DNA of 64,000 bases, taken from positions 100,665,828-100,729,827 of the forward strand of contig NC_092879.1 of assembly GCF_028372415.1 (NCBI RefSeq), read 5' to 3'. The notes below the pieces were generated by a model. That model worked only from the letters and a program-made list of their open reading frames with translations, ran no database searches and had not been told where the DNA came from. Position 1 is the first letter of the stretch; each line of letters opens with the position of its first letter. Position numbers and translations under genes: made by a program. This DNA comes from Notamacropus eugenii (Eukaryota > Chordata > Mammalia > Diprotodontia > Macropodidae). Below are positions 10,630-22,028 of the stretch, piece by piece.

Positions 10630-11460
10630 GTGTGGTAGGCAGGGACCCCGGGAGTCCAGCTGGAGGGCCACTGGGGACAGGTGCAAGAATGACAGTCAGT
10701 ATCAGGAGGAGGCCTTGAAGGCTGAGGACTGGCCCTTGGAGGGCCGGACACTGGAAGAGCAATATGAAGCTAGGGTCAAAGAGAAAACGTGGGTTTGGGG
10801 GGCATGGCCAGGTGCAGCAGAGGGGCCTCAGCCAGGCAGATGTCCCAGTGCGGCAAATGTCGTTACCTGTGGAGAGCTGGCAGTGGAGATTCTTCCAGGG
10901 AGCTCCCTGAGACTCGAAAAGTCAATGGCAGCAGGAGACTGCTGACCGTGGCCATGCGGAGGGGCTACAGGGGCAGCTGGAGAAGGCCAACCAGGCCCAA
11001 CACGGGCTGAAGGCCCAGCACAGGCTGAATCAGCAGAGCTTCAGGCACAAGTAGAATTACAGAAAGCATTGTGGGAATGGGGACAAAGGGGAGGATTCCT
11101 CACTACTGAAGAAGAAGCTGGAGGAACCCCTGGAGAAGCTGCACAAGGTACACTCGAAACTGCAGAGAAAATGGGAGTACATCGATTAATTGCAGCTGCA
11201 GTCCAACAGCAGCATGAGGCCCGCTGAGGAGCTACGGAGGAACCCTCAGAAGGAGGCCAACATGTGAGTGAGCCATGGTGGAGTGCATGGAGAAGGCTTG
11301 AACAGTCATCCAGACACTGGAACCCAAGCAGTGGTCACCAGGGCCTCCTGCCCTGGAAATTCAAGCCCTGAGAAGTCAACTCTAGAAGGACCTAAGGATC
11401 TGATACCTGGAGACTGACTTTGAGAAGAGCCAGAGTCAGTGGGAGCAGGAGAAAAAGCTG
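10630..11460 (+). pseudogene. Broken coding relic of a coiled-coil protein (processed-pseudogene-like)
   Basis: A GC-rich, intron-free stretch reads as Gln/Glu/Leu/Lys-rich coiled-coil protein, but only by moving between frames and crossing stops. Recognisable blocks are LEEQYEARVKEK near 10755, GLQGQLEKANQAQHGLKAQ near 10965-11025, and SLLKKKLEEPLEKLHKVHSK near 11100-11160 followed by LQRKWEYID and a stop; then LEIQALRSQL near 11355 and FEKSQSQWEQEKKLVQ near 11420-11465. The heptad-like pattern, lack of splice sites and several stops point to a decayed retrocopy of a host gene for a long coiled-coil protein. I could not identify the parent gene. A decayed exon cluster of a real gene is the alternative. 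No poly(A) tail is obvious. Confidence 0.55.
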
Positions 11461-11589
11461 GTACAACATGGGTATGGCCCAGCCTATATCCAATCCTTTC
11501 TGGCCACCAACACACGAACACTGGGGACCCTTGGCTGGTGCCCAGGCTGGCCCAACCCAATCTGGAGAGTGCTGGCCTTTGGTCTTACA

Positions 11590-11685
11590 TAGATGCATAT
11601 GAATGTATATGTGTACATATGTGTAATATGTATGTGCTATATATATATGTATATATGTATGTATGAATGTATGTGTGTATAGGAG
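11590..11685. repeat. (ATGT)n/(AT)n low-complexity tract
   Basis: Imperfect TATG/TATA repeats over about 95 bases; frames across it give Met-Tyr-Val runs. Confidence 0.8.
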
Positions 11686-11805
11686 CTTGACTGTTGTCTT
11701 CCAACATGTTGCTGGACAGCAGCATGTGCTTTGTAGGCTTTCTGTATTGCTCTCTATTGAATCCCACCATGTTCTGCTGTGTCCATGGTGATGCTTTTAT
11801 TTCTT

Positions 11806-11862
11806 TTCTTATTTTGTATTTAAGTTTGTATCTCTTTTTCTTCTTATTTTGTATTTAAGTTT
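11806..11862. repeat. 22-bp direct duplication
   Basis: A 22-base unit (TTCTTATTTTGTATTTAAG plus TTT) at 11806-11827 recurs identically at 11841-11862 with a 13-base spacer, suggesting a 35-bp tandem duplication. Confidence 0.85.
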
Positions 11863-12339
11863 AAAATTTTCAAATTGACCTCTGGACCCTCACTCCTCCA
11901 TTCTTCTGGGCTCTTTCTTCCCTTCTCTGTACAGACACCACACGGGCTTGGTTGTCCTTATTTATAGCCCATGCCCAACTCCAGGGTCAGGGAACTCTAC
12001 CCTTGACCTCTGACCTCAACCCTTTTTCTTAACCCAGGTTTTGGTTTTTCAGATGTTTTCCTAAGGGTCCTTCCCCATTTTTAACCTCTGGTTCTCAGGG
12101 CAGAGAGGAGTTGGATTTCTATGTTCCCAGTACTGCCAGGCTAGGCCCTACCTTTTCTTTCAAAAATGTGATTTGGGAGGGGGATAAATCTTCTAAGTCT
12201 GAGATGAGGAATTAAAGAAAGCATTCAATCCTAAATTTAAAAAAAAAATCACTCTTCTAGTGCCCCCTGTTTTCCCATCCGTGAAATGACAGGGTTGGGT
12301 TTGATGAGTTCTAACACATGGTCTTTTTTGGTGACCACA

Positions 12340-12520
12340 ATCCCCATGCAAAGGATTGTGCTTACAATCCTCAAAATCCCCATTTGACAGCAGAGGAAAC
12401 AGGTATCACAATGGGAAGTAGCTTAGCTAAGGTCACTCAGCTGGGAAACAGCAAAGCTGACCCTTGAACCAGGTGGTCCAACTGAGCCCAACCCTCGCGC
12501 TCCCACTACAGTACCAGCCA
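12340..12520 (-). repeat. MIR-type SINE fragment
   Basis: Reversed MIR-like series: 'cccatttgacagcagaggaa', 'gctaaggtcactcagctggg', 'cccttgaaccaggtggtcca'. Confidence 0.55.
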
Positions 12521-13600
12521 TGGCACCAGGTCATGTTTCTCCCCCCAACTCCCCCTTCTCTCTGGATATTAAGAGCATTATCTGGGCAAATCATTTCATG
12601 CTTCTGTAGCACAGAGAATGAATCCTCTGTAGTCTTCTCTACTGAATCTTAGCTTGCAATTTTCCTCAGTAGAGGGAAGTCCTACACTGGAATATCACCT
12701 CACACTTGAGGAAGTCTTGCAGGAGGGGTGTGAAGGCTCTGGGGTGTCTTTCCAGAGTCCCTCACTTCTCTTGACTTTTTGAGGTCCTCTGATTTCCATT
12801 CTCAGGCTCTTAGCACTCTCCCACAGTGGCCTCTTCCCAAGATCCCCAAATGAAAATCTCCAAAGGTAAGAGTAGCCACTGGCCACTTTGGAGTTTTTCC
12901 TGGTCTTGGCTTAACTGTTGTCTGCCCCAGGGTCTGGGGAAATCAGGGTCAGCTCTCTTTTCTTCTCTCAAGGCAGCTTGGCTTTAATATTCTTGGTGTT
13001 TCCCACACAAGCCCAAGAGGCAGGTGCTGTGGGGATGAGAATGGCAGACAGCTCCCAATCTTTAACCACCCTCCTGCTGGGCACAGGGAAGGCGGGCAGC
13101 AGGGGCCTGCTTTGCCCCATCTTCTGCCTGGCCTGGTCCCTCTGGGATGAATAAGAGACTCTGATCAGAGAACTAGGAGCTTGACTCAAGTAAAGCAGAA
13201 TGGGAGGGGGCATCCTATGGGAACAAGGGTGTATCCCATTATAAGCAGACTGGCAAAAGGAGACTCCAAGGGGAATCCAGGGCCCTGCTCCCGCTTCTTT
13301 CTGTCATTCCCTGTCAACCCATATCACGGGGATAAGAAAATTCAGCCCTGGATCAAGTTGGAGGGTAAGCCCTCATTGCCCTCACTTTGAAACCCAAGCA
13401 GAAAGGCTCTGCCTTTAGCAGAGCTTAAGGCCAGGCATCCCCGCCTTCAGATACAAACGGATAGAGATGGTGGTAGTGGAGGGGAAAGGCAGGTGTGAAG
13501 AAGGCTATTGGGCTGCCCAAGTTTCAGCGCTTGCTACCCTGGACCAGCCATGCAAGATCTCACTAGCATCTACTTAGCAAGAACACAGCCGTTGATCTGC
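12521..13600. other. Intergenic stretch, nothing recognised
   Basis: Mixed sequence with no recognised repeat; open frames at 12918-13154 and the opposing 12968-13213 overlap antisense to each other and lack other coding signs. Confidence 0.4.
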
Positions 13601-14420
13601 ACATATCTCTGCCTTTCGGAACCAATCTCCTAGAAAAACCCTTCCTTCCCTCTCTCCCCACTCACTTCTTAATTCCTTGCAATTTGGCTTCCAACCTCAG
13701 CACTCAAGTAAAACTCCTCTCTCCAAGGATGGCATGGGCTATGGAAGATCTCTTCACTGCTCAACCCAATGGCCTGTCTTCAGCACTCATTCTTCTTGAC
13801 TGCTATCGACCATTTCCGTGACCTGACTCTTCCCCTTCCTCCCTCTTCCGTGATATTTTCTCCTCTGCCAGTTGTTGTGACATTGCTGCATTCTGGTTCT
13901 TTTCCTATTTCTTGGGCTCCTTTGCTGGATCACCACTCACATCCTGCTCCTTAATCATGAGTGTCCTCCAACGATCCATTCTGGGGTCTCTGCTTTTCTT
14001 TTTAACGTCTCTTGGTGATCTCATCCCCTCCCATGGAGAGGTTCAATTTTCAACTGTCTCTGCAAGATGACCCTCCAGCCCTCATCTCTCTCAAGTGCAC
14101 CAAGTGCATCACCAAGAGTGTCTTGGATATTTCCATCTGGATCTCTTAAAGTCGACATGTCTGAAAAAGAACTCACCATCCCCGTTAAACTCACCTCTCC
14201 CCTGAACTTCTTTATCTGCTGAGAGTAGCACCATCATTCCACTCCCTAGGTTCCCAATCTTGGGGTCATCCAGGGCTTTCCCTCACCCTCATTCACTACG
14301 TGCTCCCTCTACCTCCATATACACTTAGAGGTAGTCTGAGTGATTCTACTTCCAACATCTCTCCATCTGTCCCCATCTTTCCAGCATATAGAAGGCTATC
14401 CCTGCCCTCAGGGATCCCAG
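13600..14420 (+). repeat. L2-type LINE fragment
   Basis: Plus-oriented L2-type text: 'ctcctttgctggatcaccac', 'cttggtgatctcatcccctc', 'catccagggctttccctcac', matching in order the reverse complement of the copies at 4835 and 48350. Confidence 0.6.
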
Positions 14421-15035
14421 CCTCCCCCAAGTGATAAGCTATGCCTGTGTGCTCTTTCAGCATGGTTCTTGAGAATAACCCATCACCTCTGTAAGTCACT
14501 GGGGAGGACTACATGCCAACTCACCTTCCTGGAGCATTTGCTTTACATCAGCCCACCAAAATTGGTAGAGTCGGCCTGATTCCATCCCTTTGAAGATGTG
14601 GAAGCTCAGAGAGGCCCAGGGACATAGATAAGATGCCAGGACTTGGACTTTTAGCTCTGGGGGGAGAGAGGGGGAAATGGGGTCCTGTTCCTTCCTTACT
14701 TCCTGGAGATCAGTCACTTTTTCTCAACGTTTTTAGCACCAGCAATAAAATGAAAAAGCAGAGAGAAGAGATGTATGGCCTTCAAGGTCCAGTCGAGATC
14801 AGAGCTGCCCCATGATAGTCAGGAGTGGTCCCATCAGAGGCATGAGCCAACACAGCAAGATCTCTGAAGCCAATCCCCTCATTTTGCAGATCAATGAATC
14901 ACCAACATTCATTACTGACTGGGCAGCACAGTGGGTTTAGCTAGGGTCTAATTCTTGCCCTTAGGGGGCTTATAGTCCAGTAGGTGGCTAGCACATGACC
15001 ACAATAAAAATGCACACTACTACATGCTAAGTATA

Positions 15036-15290
15036 CTTGTTCAGTCGCTTCAGTCCTGTCCAACTCTTTGTGACACCATCTGGGGTTTCCTTGGCAGAGA
15101 TGCTGGAATGGTTTGCCATTTCCTTCTCCAGCTCATTTGACAGATGAGGAAGCTGAGGCAAACAGGGTCAAGTGACTTGCCCAGGCTCACACAGCTAGGA
15201 AGTGTTGGAGGCTGGATTTGGATTTGGGAAGATGGGTCTTCCTGCCTCCAGGCCTGGCATTCTATCCACTATGCCACCTAACTGCCCTGG
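15036..15290 (-). repeat. Marsupial tRNA-headed SINE, full length
   Basis: Reversed full-length copy: tail 'gttcagtcgcttcagtcctg', middle 'ccatttccttctccagctca', core 'caagtgacttgcccaggctc', head 'ctatccactatgccacctaa' ending in CTGCCC. Sits against an L2-type copy beginning at 15290. Confidence 0.85.
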
Positions 15291-16100
15291 TAAGTACATT
15301 AGAAAGGTACAAAACATGGGGCTGTGTGAGATCTGAGGAACAAAGTTCTTTTCACTTGAGATGGTTGGGGAAGGTATCATTTGATTTGGGCCTATGATAG
15401 ATAGGGGTTTGACAAGAGCAGATAGGGAGGGCATTACAGGGGCATGGAACACCAATAAGCAAAGGCATGAAGGTGTGAAAATGTGTTGGATCTTTCAATG
15501 GTGTCATTTGACTGGATGGAAGTGTTTGTGGAGGGTGATGCTGGATTGTGCAGGGCCTGGAATGCCAGGGAGAGTTTGGACTTCACTCAGGAGACAGTGG
15601 AAAGCCACAGAACATTTTGGAGCAGAGGAACATGGCCAGCCAGGAAGATTATTCTGATTAGCTAGATTATTCAGGAGGGACAGAATAGAGGAAGGGAGGT
15701 GGTGGAATGAGGATAGAAAGGTGAAGAAACTCTTGCCATTGGCAAGACCAGTATGTGGCAAGGAACTAGGGAGGTGACAAATGGGAATGGAATGGAGGAG
15801 ATGGATATCAGAGATATTGGGGACAAAGATCATATTAAAGGTTCTCAATAAAGGTTCTGAAGCCTGGGTGAAATCTGGGCAGATACAGGAGAGGAAGGAA
15901 TGAGGAGGGGCTTGCTTTGGGACATACCAAGTTTGAGGTGCAAGGGGAGATGTTCTGTAGGCAGTTGGACATGAGGGTCTGGAGCTCAAAAGAGAAGGAA
16001 AGGCTGGAGATTTCCAGAGAATCGCAGAGGTAGCAGCTGAAGTCATGAGAGTGAATGAGATGACCAGGGGAAAGCGTGGAAAGACAGGAGAGGATCAAGC
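15290..16100 (-). repeat. L2-type LINE, left part of a split copy
   Basis: Runs through the usual phrases 'agcaaaggcatgaaggtgtg', 'gcagggcctggaatgccagg', 'gacttcactcaggagacagt', 'ttattctgattagctagatt', then 'gggacatgagggtctggagc'-like text. It is interrupted by the SINE at 16105 and resumes at 16330. Confidence 0.65.
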
Positions 16101-16104
16101 AAAA

Positions 16105-16325
16105 CTTAAGTGGTGCCGTGCCTGGCCTGGAGACCAGGAGACCAGAATTCAAATCCAGCCTCAGACATTGACTAGCTGTGTGATCCTAGGCAAGTCACTT
16201 CACCTCTACTGCAGCTTCTTCAACTGTAAAATGAGGACAATCACAATATCCACTTCCCAGGATTAAATGAGATAAAATTTGTAAAGCACCTGGTGCATAG
16301 CAGGCACTTCATAAATGCACTTCCT
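16105..16325 (+). repeat. tRNA-headed SINE inserted in an L2-type LINE
   Basis: Head 'gaattcaaatccagcctcag', core 'gtgatcctaggcaagtcact', tail 'gtaaagcacctggtgcatag caggcac'. L2-type text continues on both sides. Confidence 0.75.
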
Positions 16326-16329
16326 CGAT

Positions 16330-16560
16330 TCTCCAGATGGGCTTCTGGGGAAACACTCATTTGAAGATCGGGTAGGAGGAAGTGGAACCAATGAAGGGAA
16401 GGAGTAATCATAGAACTAGGCAGGAAGAGGGAACCAGGAGACTGTAAGGTTTCAAAACAAACAAGGGGAAAGAAACCAATAAGAATGTAATCAATAATGC
16501 TAACGGCTGCCAGCAGGATGAGGGCTGGCACAAGGCCTTCAGGCATGGGGAATGAGAATG
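16330..16560 (-). repeat. L2-type LINE, right part of the split copy
   Basis: Continuation of the copy at 15290: 'taatcaataatgctaacggc' corresponds to 'TGATCAACAGTGTCAAAGGC' in better copies (compare 5541-5560). Confidence 0.5.
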
Positions 16561-16699
16561 CATCTTGTACCAGTACCGAGAGCCTAATGAAAAGGGCTGA
16601 GCCAAACTTAAGAGTTACTGGGTATGCCCACAGTCATCCACTAGGACCAGAATGCTCTTAGAGAGGTCACTCAACCAAAGCACCTCCAGAAGCCCGTAG

Positions 16700-16850
16700 G
16701 CTCAATTCAACCAATCTTTAATGAGGGCCCACTCAGTGCAGGGTCACATGCTAGGTCCTTCAGAGGAGACAGAAATGAGTCACTGGCTCTCCAAGAGCTC
16801 ACTCACATGCTACCAAGGAGATAAGAGATGTGAATGTCATTAAACGAGCT
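16700..16850 (-). repeat. L2-type LINE 3' end
   Basis: Opens 'ctcaattcaaccaatcttta', then the reversed 'ggcccactcagtgcagggtc' and 'ctccaagagctcactcacat'. Confidence 0.5.
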
Positions 16851-17109
16851 AGAGTGTAGCCAAAATGTCTTTGAGACTCAGGATGGAGAAATGGGACAGG
16901 TCATCAGGGCTAAACGTGAAATGGGTCCCATTATAACAAAAGTGCATCCTTGGGGGCCCAGGGCAGGGCTTCCGGGGGCAGGACTTGCTGTGCAGGGGTT
17001 TTGTAAAGCTTGGATTTGTGTCAAGTGTCTGAAGATTCAGGCTGGTTTAGTACAGGCATGGCCACATCCATTTACAGACACTACTGAGCCATGTGCTGCC
17101 TAGATCATA

Positions 17110-17255
17110 AAGATCATATTTGAAATCAGAGAGAAAAGAGAAAACTGAGGCTCACAGGGCTGAAATGACTTGCTGGACAACACAAAATGAGTAAATAGTA
17201 AAGTTGGGATTTAAAACCAGATCTAGGGACCCAAGTGTAGGATCCTTTTCACTAG
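17110..17255 (-). repeat. MIR-type SINE fragment
   Basis: Reversed core 'aaactgaggctcacagggct', 'atgacttgctggacaacaca'. Confidence 0.45.
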
Positions 17256-17470
17256 TGGCAGGCTTGGAGTCAGGAAGACTCATCTTCCTGAGTTCAAATC
17301 TGGCTGTGTGATCCTGGGCAAGTCACTTCACCCTGTTGGCCTCATTTTCCTCATCTGTAAAATGAGTTGGAAGAGAAAATGGCAAACCACTCTGCTATCT
17401 TTGCCAAGAAAAACCCCAATGGGGTCACCGAGTCAGAGAGTCAGACATGACTCAACAGCAGCTGCCTCCC
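17250..17470 (+). repeat. Marsupial tRNA-headed SINE
   Basis: 'cctgagttcaaatctggctg', 'gatcctgggcaagtcacttc', 'aatggcaaaccactctgcta', tail 'agtcagacatgactcaacag'. Lacks a short part of the middle compared with the 2041 copy. Confidence 0.8.
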
Positions 17471-17649
17471 TAAGAAGCTTTCTAAGTGCTGGCTTTCACA
17501 AGAGAGATGGCTGTGGAGGTCATTGAAAGGACCCTCTCAGGTGCTTTCAAACATTGCCATACCATCCTCTGTTAATCTCAACTTTTTGCCTCTCTCCTCT
17601 CCCCCCTTGAATTCTAATGCGATTTAACTTGGGGGGGGGGGCGGGCCTC

Positions 17650-17900
17650 TGGATCACGTATCTGTAGCTGGAAGCAACCTTAGATCATCAAGGCCAAATC
17701 CTTTCAGAAGGGCTCATTGACTTTCCCAAAGTCACATCACTCAGATTCAAAGCCAGGGCTTTTTGATTCCTAGACCACAGCGTGTGACAGAGGAAGGAAT
17801 TGTAACTCTGGAGTCAGTTTTGAATCCCATGTTGAAGACTTCCAAGCTGTGTGTGACCTTGGGCCTTGGCTTCCTCACTGACTGATTGGGATCTATGGCT
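17650..17900. repeat. Two abutting MIR-type fragments
   Basis: 17650-17790 reads in the reversed sense ('gactttcccaaagtcacatc'), 17795-17900 in the forward sense ('gtgtgtgaccttgggccttg'). Confidence 0.4.
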
Positions 17901-18169
17901 TGTAATAGCTACCCCGAAGAGGTAGCTGCCGAGGAAAGGGTTGTAACCTTTAATGGCTACGGTAGTGGGCACTCACATTACACACCTCCATGAGGTTTCA
18001 TGGAATTTGAGAGCTGCCATGGGGGCTCTATGGAGAGAGAAGAGACAAAGCCACTTTGGTGGAGTCAGTTATCAAAGAATCCGCCTGCCCCAACCAGCTC
18101 CCTTTAGGACCCTGATGGGCACAGCTCCTACAGGTGTTCTGTCACTGTTTCTTTTCTTTGTTGGGTAAT

Positions 18170-19030
18170 CCTAGATTGTGAGCTTCTCCTGGGAGCTGGT
18201 AGGGGACCAGGAGGACAGAAGAGGATGGGTCCATAACCTTTTCACCACAGGGTGAGTCGGTTGAGGCAGAAGTTTTGGAGGCCTGATGCTACCTAAGTGG
18301 TGGTCTAGCATTAGGGGTTTTATGGACTCCCGGCTTCTTGCTGGGCTTTAATAAGCAGCAAATTCTTCTGAGCTTACAGTGAGTTTGATAAAGACCAAGA
18401 AGGAAAGTGATAAGTCTACCTAGAGTCAATAAGATGACTGACATCAACTTTCATTCTTCCTTCCTTCTTCCCCAGTTGGCTTCACTACCTATGGTTCCAC
18501 CTATGGGATCAGCCCTCATCTTCCACTTTGGAGCCCTTAACAGCCGTTGGAAGAGGAGGCCTAGGTCAGGATGTTCTGCTTCAGTGATTCTGGAGTCTCT
18601 GGCTCCACTCTGGAGAATTTTTGCTCCCAAAGACCTCAGGCACATCAGGATTGGCACCAGGTAGCCAATTGGCATTACCATCTCTGGGATTCCATGATAC
18701 AAAGTCCCTTTCCCAGTTTCCCACAGATTAGATATCTGTAAAATGAGGGGGCTGAAACAGATAGCTCCCGCTATGACATTCTACAATCCCAAGTCCTTCC
18801 CCTTCTTTGGGTCACAGTCCTCTCTGGACAATGAAACTAGGTCATGTCTAAGGGCCCTTTCAACACTTTAGTCTTACAGACACTAATGCTAAAGTGAACA
18901 AAAGCTGCTTAGGAGAGCATTTATTTCCTACACAGATTTTTTCAGTACATTCAGTCTTCTGGATGTCCTCTCAAGAGCGCAGGTATCTTAAAAGTCCTGG
19001 AATTTGTGTTAATAAATCTCTTCTTCCAAA
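18170..19030. other. Intergenic stretch with one SINE scrap
   Basis: Apart from SINE-like text near 18730-18800 ('atctgtaaaatgagggggct') I recognise nothing here. Confidence 0.4.

Positions 19031-19031
<1 letters not shown>

Positions 19032-19102
<71 letters not shown>
19032..19102. repeat. (CA)n microsatellite
   Basis: About 35 uninterrupted CA units. Confidence 0.95.
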
Positions 19103-19104
<2 letters not shown>

Positions 19105-19559
19105 TTACTCACTAAACCATGGTATTCATCCTTCCCATCAAAAGTTTAAGAACAACATAGGTTCGACCTTTACTAGGCCCTGTGTAAGGTGTATTGATTT
19201 TTCTTTTCATGATTTCCTGGTTTACCATGGCCAAGTACTTCATCACCAACTGACCTGTCTAGAAATCATAGTCAAGCTGAACACGTCAAGCAGCAAATAA
19301 CATAATAAAACATTTAATTGCTATTTTAACAGATCGATAATGACTCATTCTTGATGTGAGCCATTCCTAAGTCAGCTGTCTGTATACAGTTAAGACCTCT
19401 GACTTGTTGGAGCAAAAGTTAAAATTAATACAAAGCCAGCAGAATAAACATGAGGAAAAGACATGGCATGCAATTAAAACAACTCCAATTATCAGACTTA
19501 AACAAGTTGACTCTAAAAATGAGAAATAAATGGAGGACAGGACATTGACGATTACTATA

Positions 19560-21060
19560 ACAATTTCATACAGTTTAACCAATGTAAATCAATTGCCATA
19601 ATTATGAGTCTCAAAGATCCTGAAAACCACCTTAGTCAACAAACACTTGATCTATTTGCTGAGTGGAGGAATATGGCAGATGAGAGCACCAGCCATTTAG
19701 AATATAAACAAGTTTGTAAAAATCTTATGGAAGCAGATGGTGGGAGGCTGTGGACAGCATTATCTCCTAAAACTGTGGGAAGCAGGGGAAGGTTGAAGAA
19801 ATGTTGTTGAGCCTCCATCCTCAGGGCACTGGAGGATGAAGTGGGAAGGAGGAGGACAAAGAGGTGAAAGATGGAAAGCGTCTGCAATAATCAAGATTCA
19901 CCATCAAGGCAGAATTTAACCATCACATGTGGACTTTAAGAGCGCATGAGAAAGTGGAAATGGCAATGGGAGAAAATGAAGATGAGAAAATCATCACCTG
20001 GAGGGCACTGAAAGGGAAGATGATGAAAGCATGGAAAACACCTCAGCCTTTATTACTAAAGAAAGAAGGGAACAGGGGACCTACTTTCCCCTCCTATATA
20101 AAAGTTGCTAAGGATAATCTACATACACATTGAGTGTACACTTAATAGAGTTATTAGAAATCAGCAAGCAGGCTTTCACAATTGAAATTCCACATAATAT
20201 CTTTGCTATCACACAACTAAGAGCATATGAGATTTCACTGCACTTATTGTTTATTGCATAAAACAAGCATCTGATTTGACAGAACCAAACACTACCTTAA
20301 AAGCTTTCCTCCAACTTGGCTCCTCTGCAAATATCAATGGCTACACCGTTCCCTGAACCAGAACACAGAACCTTGTTCCAAGACCCACTAGTTAAGAATC
20401 TATCAAGCGAGGCATAACTATCTGTTACTGTCCTGGAGAAGATAAGATGCAGGGTCCAGATGGCAGAGGGATTTTCTAGAGATGGTGATGTCTATTTCAG
20501 GTATGACACCGTGTTGACTGATTTGAGACTCAGAACGCTGCAGAGCAGAGCCTCCTAAATGAGATCCATAAATTCCTTAAAAGAGTTAGGCCTAACATTT
20601 CATAGCACAAAAAACCAAAAGGATGAAGACTGTCCCAGAGATGTAACGAAATGGACAGTACGTAGAACTTGTCCATCAGAAGGTACCTGGGATGAACACT
20701 GCAAATAGATGATGAATTTAGGCCCAGAACCGAATAGGAGAAGGAATTACAAACTGCAAAGTTCTTCGAAAGCAAGCTTCTCCATGAAACAAAGTCCTAC
20801 CTATTTAATACCAATGTCCTTCTGGAGATGTGCTGCTGAGAAGTGGAACACGTTGAGGATCATCCAAGGGACAATGGAGAAGTTCCCGGTGAAGCATCAT
20901 GAAGAAAAGTATAGTTCCAAAAGATAATTCTGTCACATCGTGAGAACCACTTCAACAGCATCCTCTTGATGTCCAAGGAACCCAAGGAAGGACCTTCGAC
21001 AACAGTCTGTACTCCCTGGTGGTGAAGACACCCTGGAAGGAGCGGCCACACTGATGAGAT
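19560..21060 (+). repeat. RTE-like LINE relic
   Basis: Plus-strand text resembles RTE-clade reverse transcriptase: near 20241-20320 the frame reads CIKQASDLTEPNTTLKAFLQ, a decayed form of the 'K-AFDSVE-NT-LKALLQ-G' block that carries the first catalytic Asp. Later text 'gatccataaattccttaaaa' and 'cacagagatgtaacgaaa'-like phrases fit the thumb/C-terminal part. Many stops and indels; only short frames (19604-19810, 19927-20133, 20709-20927) survive. Clade assignment is from memory. Confidence 0.5.
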
Positions 21061-21199
21061 GGCAGAGCCCAGAGGAGCACAGTCCCCCCTTCTCTACAGG
21101 ACCTGGCAAATGCCTGTGGCCTCCAATCCCTGTGAATCGTCAGCTCAGAACTGGCCAACAAAGCTCTCAGAGGAGCTACAGGGGAAGAAGTTTTGACCT

Positions 21200-21735
21200 C
21201 AATGGAATCAGAGGTACCAGAAGGAGTCCCAGGATCTTATGTCCCTGTCACAGCCTCCACATAGGACCGAAGCAAGTGCTAGTGAGGCCCCTGAGGCACG
21301 TTGTTATGGGAAAACTGTTTCAAGTAGCGCCTGAAGAACAGTCTGTGATGGCTGGCCTTGAGTGTCCACCAGAGCTGCTGATTCCTGGAAAATCTGGGCT
21401 CTTGTTTCTGTCCTTCTGTAAATGTCATGATGCCCAAAGCACTGGGAGGGCAGAAGGGGGCTGTCACCTAGGGCTGGAAGAAAGTACCAGTGGCTACAAG
21501 TCTAGGAAATTCACTGAGCCAATTCCTCAGCTAGGGAAGGGCTTGGTTCCATGGAGGGTAGTGCGGGACTTTATTTTTTAAAAGACTATCAATAATACAG
21601 AGCCACTTCTCACTGCCTTTTCCATTCCACTTAGTTGGGAATGTTTGGGAAACTGGGAATCTCTGCTCAAGAGTGATGCCTGCACCAGCTCCGTTGGCTC
21701 AGCAGCTAGGCTACGAGTGCGCGCTTAGTCTTTTG
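21200..21735. other. Downstream flank of IGBP1
   Basis: No recognised repeat. The 21054-21581 open frame (175 codons) has no recognisable domain and starts inside the LINE relic. Confidence 0.4.
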
Positions 21736-21739
21736 ACAC

Positions 21740-21745
21740 TTTATT
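21740..21745 (-). terminator. IGBP1 polyadenylation signal
   Basis: TTTATT on the plus strand is AATAAA on the gene strand, about 135 bases after the stop codon. It is the first canonical signal downstream and implies a short 3' UTR. Confidence 0.7.
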
Positions 21746-21879
21746 CAATGCACAAGATGAACTGCCTCTGATGTCATTGCACACAGGAGAGGGAGAAGGG
21801 CAAGGGAATGGGAACCTGTACAACTTTCCTCTGGAGGCGAAGCTTTGAGCCCCTCTGGTCCTACTTCTGCAGGGTGAGA

Positions 21880-22028
21880 TTAACCCATGTTCTGCCGGTT
21901 GCCATAACCCCGTGGATGTGTGTCCTTCCAGTCGTCCCAATTACGCTTTTTGTGTAGTGTGTCTTCGTCGTCCTCTTCTGACTTCGTTTCCTGATCGTCA
22001 TCTTGTTCTGCCTCCTGATTGAGGTTTA
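21880..22028 (-). CDS. IGBP1: IGBP1 coding exon 6 (last)
   Basis: Acceptor CCCCCTTTAG precedes the exon. It encodes [20 protein letters not shown] and onward through the acidic stretch to NRQNMG and TAA at 21882-21880. The preceding exon supplies the first base of its first codon. Confidence 0.95.

Noticed and set aside
21054-21581. 175-codon plus-strand frame downstream of IGBP1
   Set aside because: Begins inside a LINE relic, no recognisable domain, unremarkable composition.
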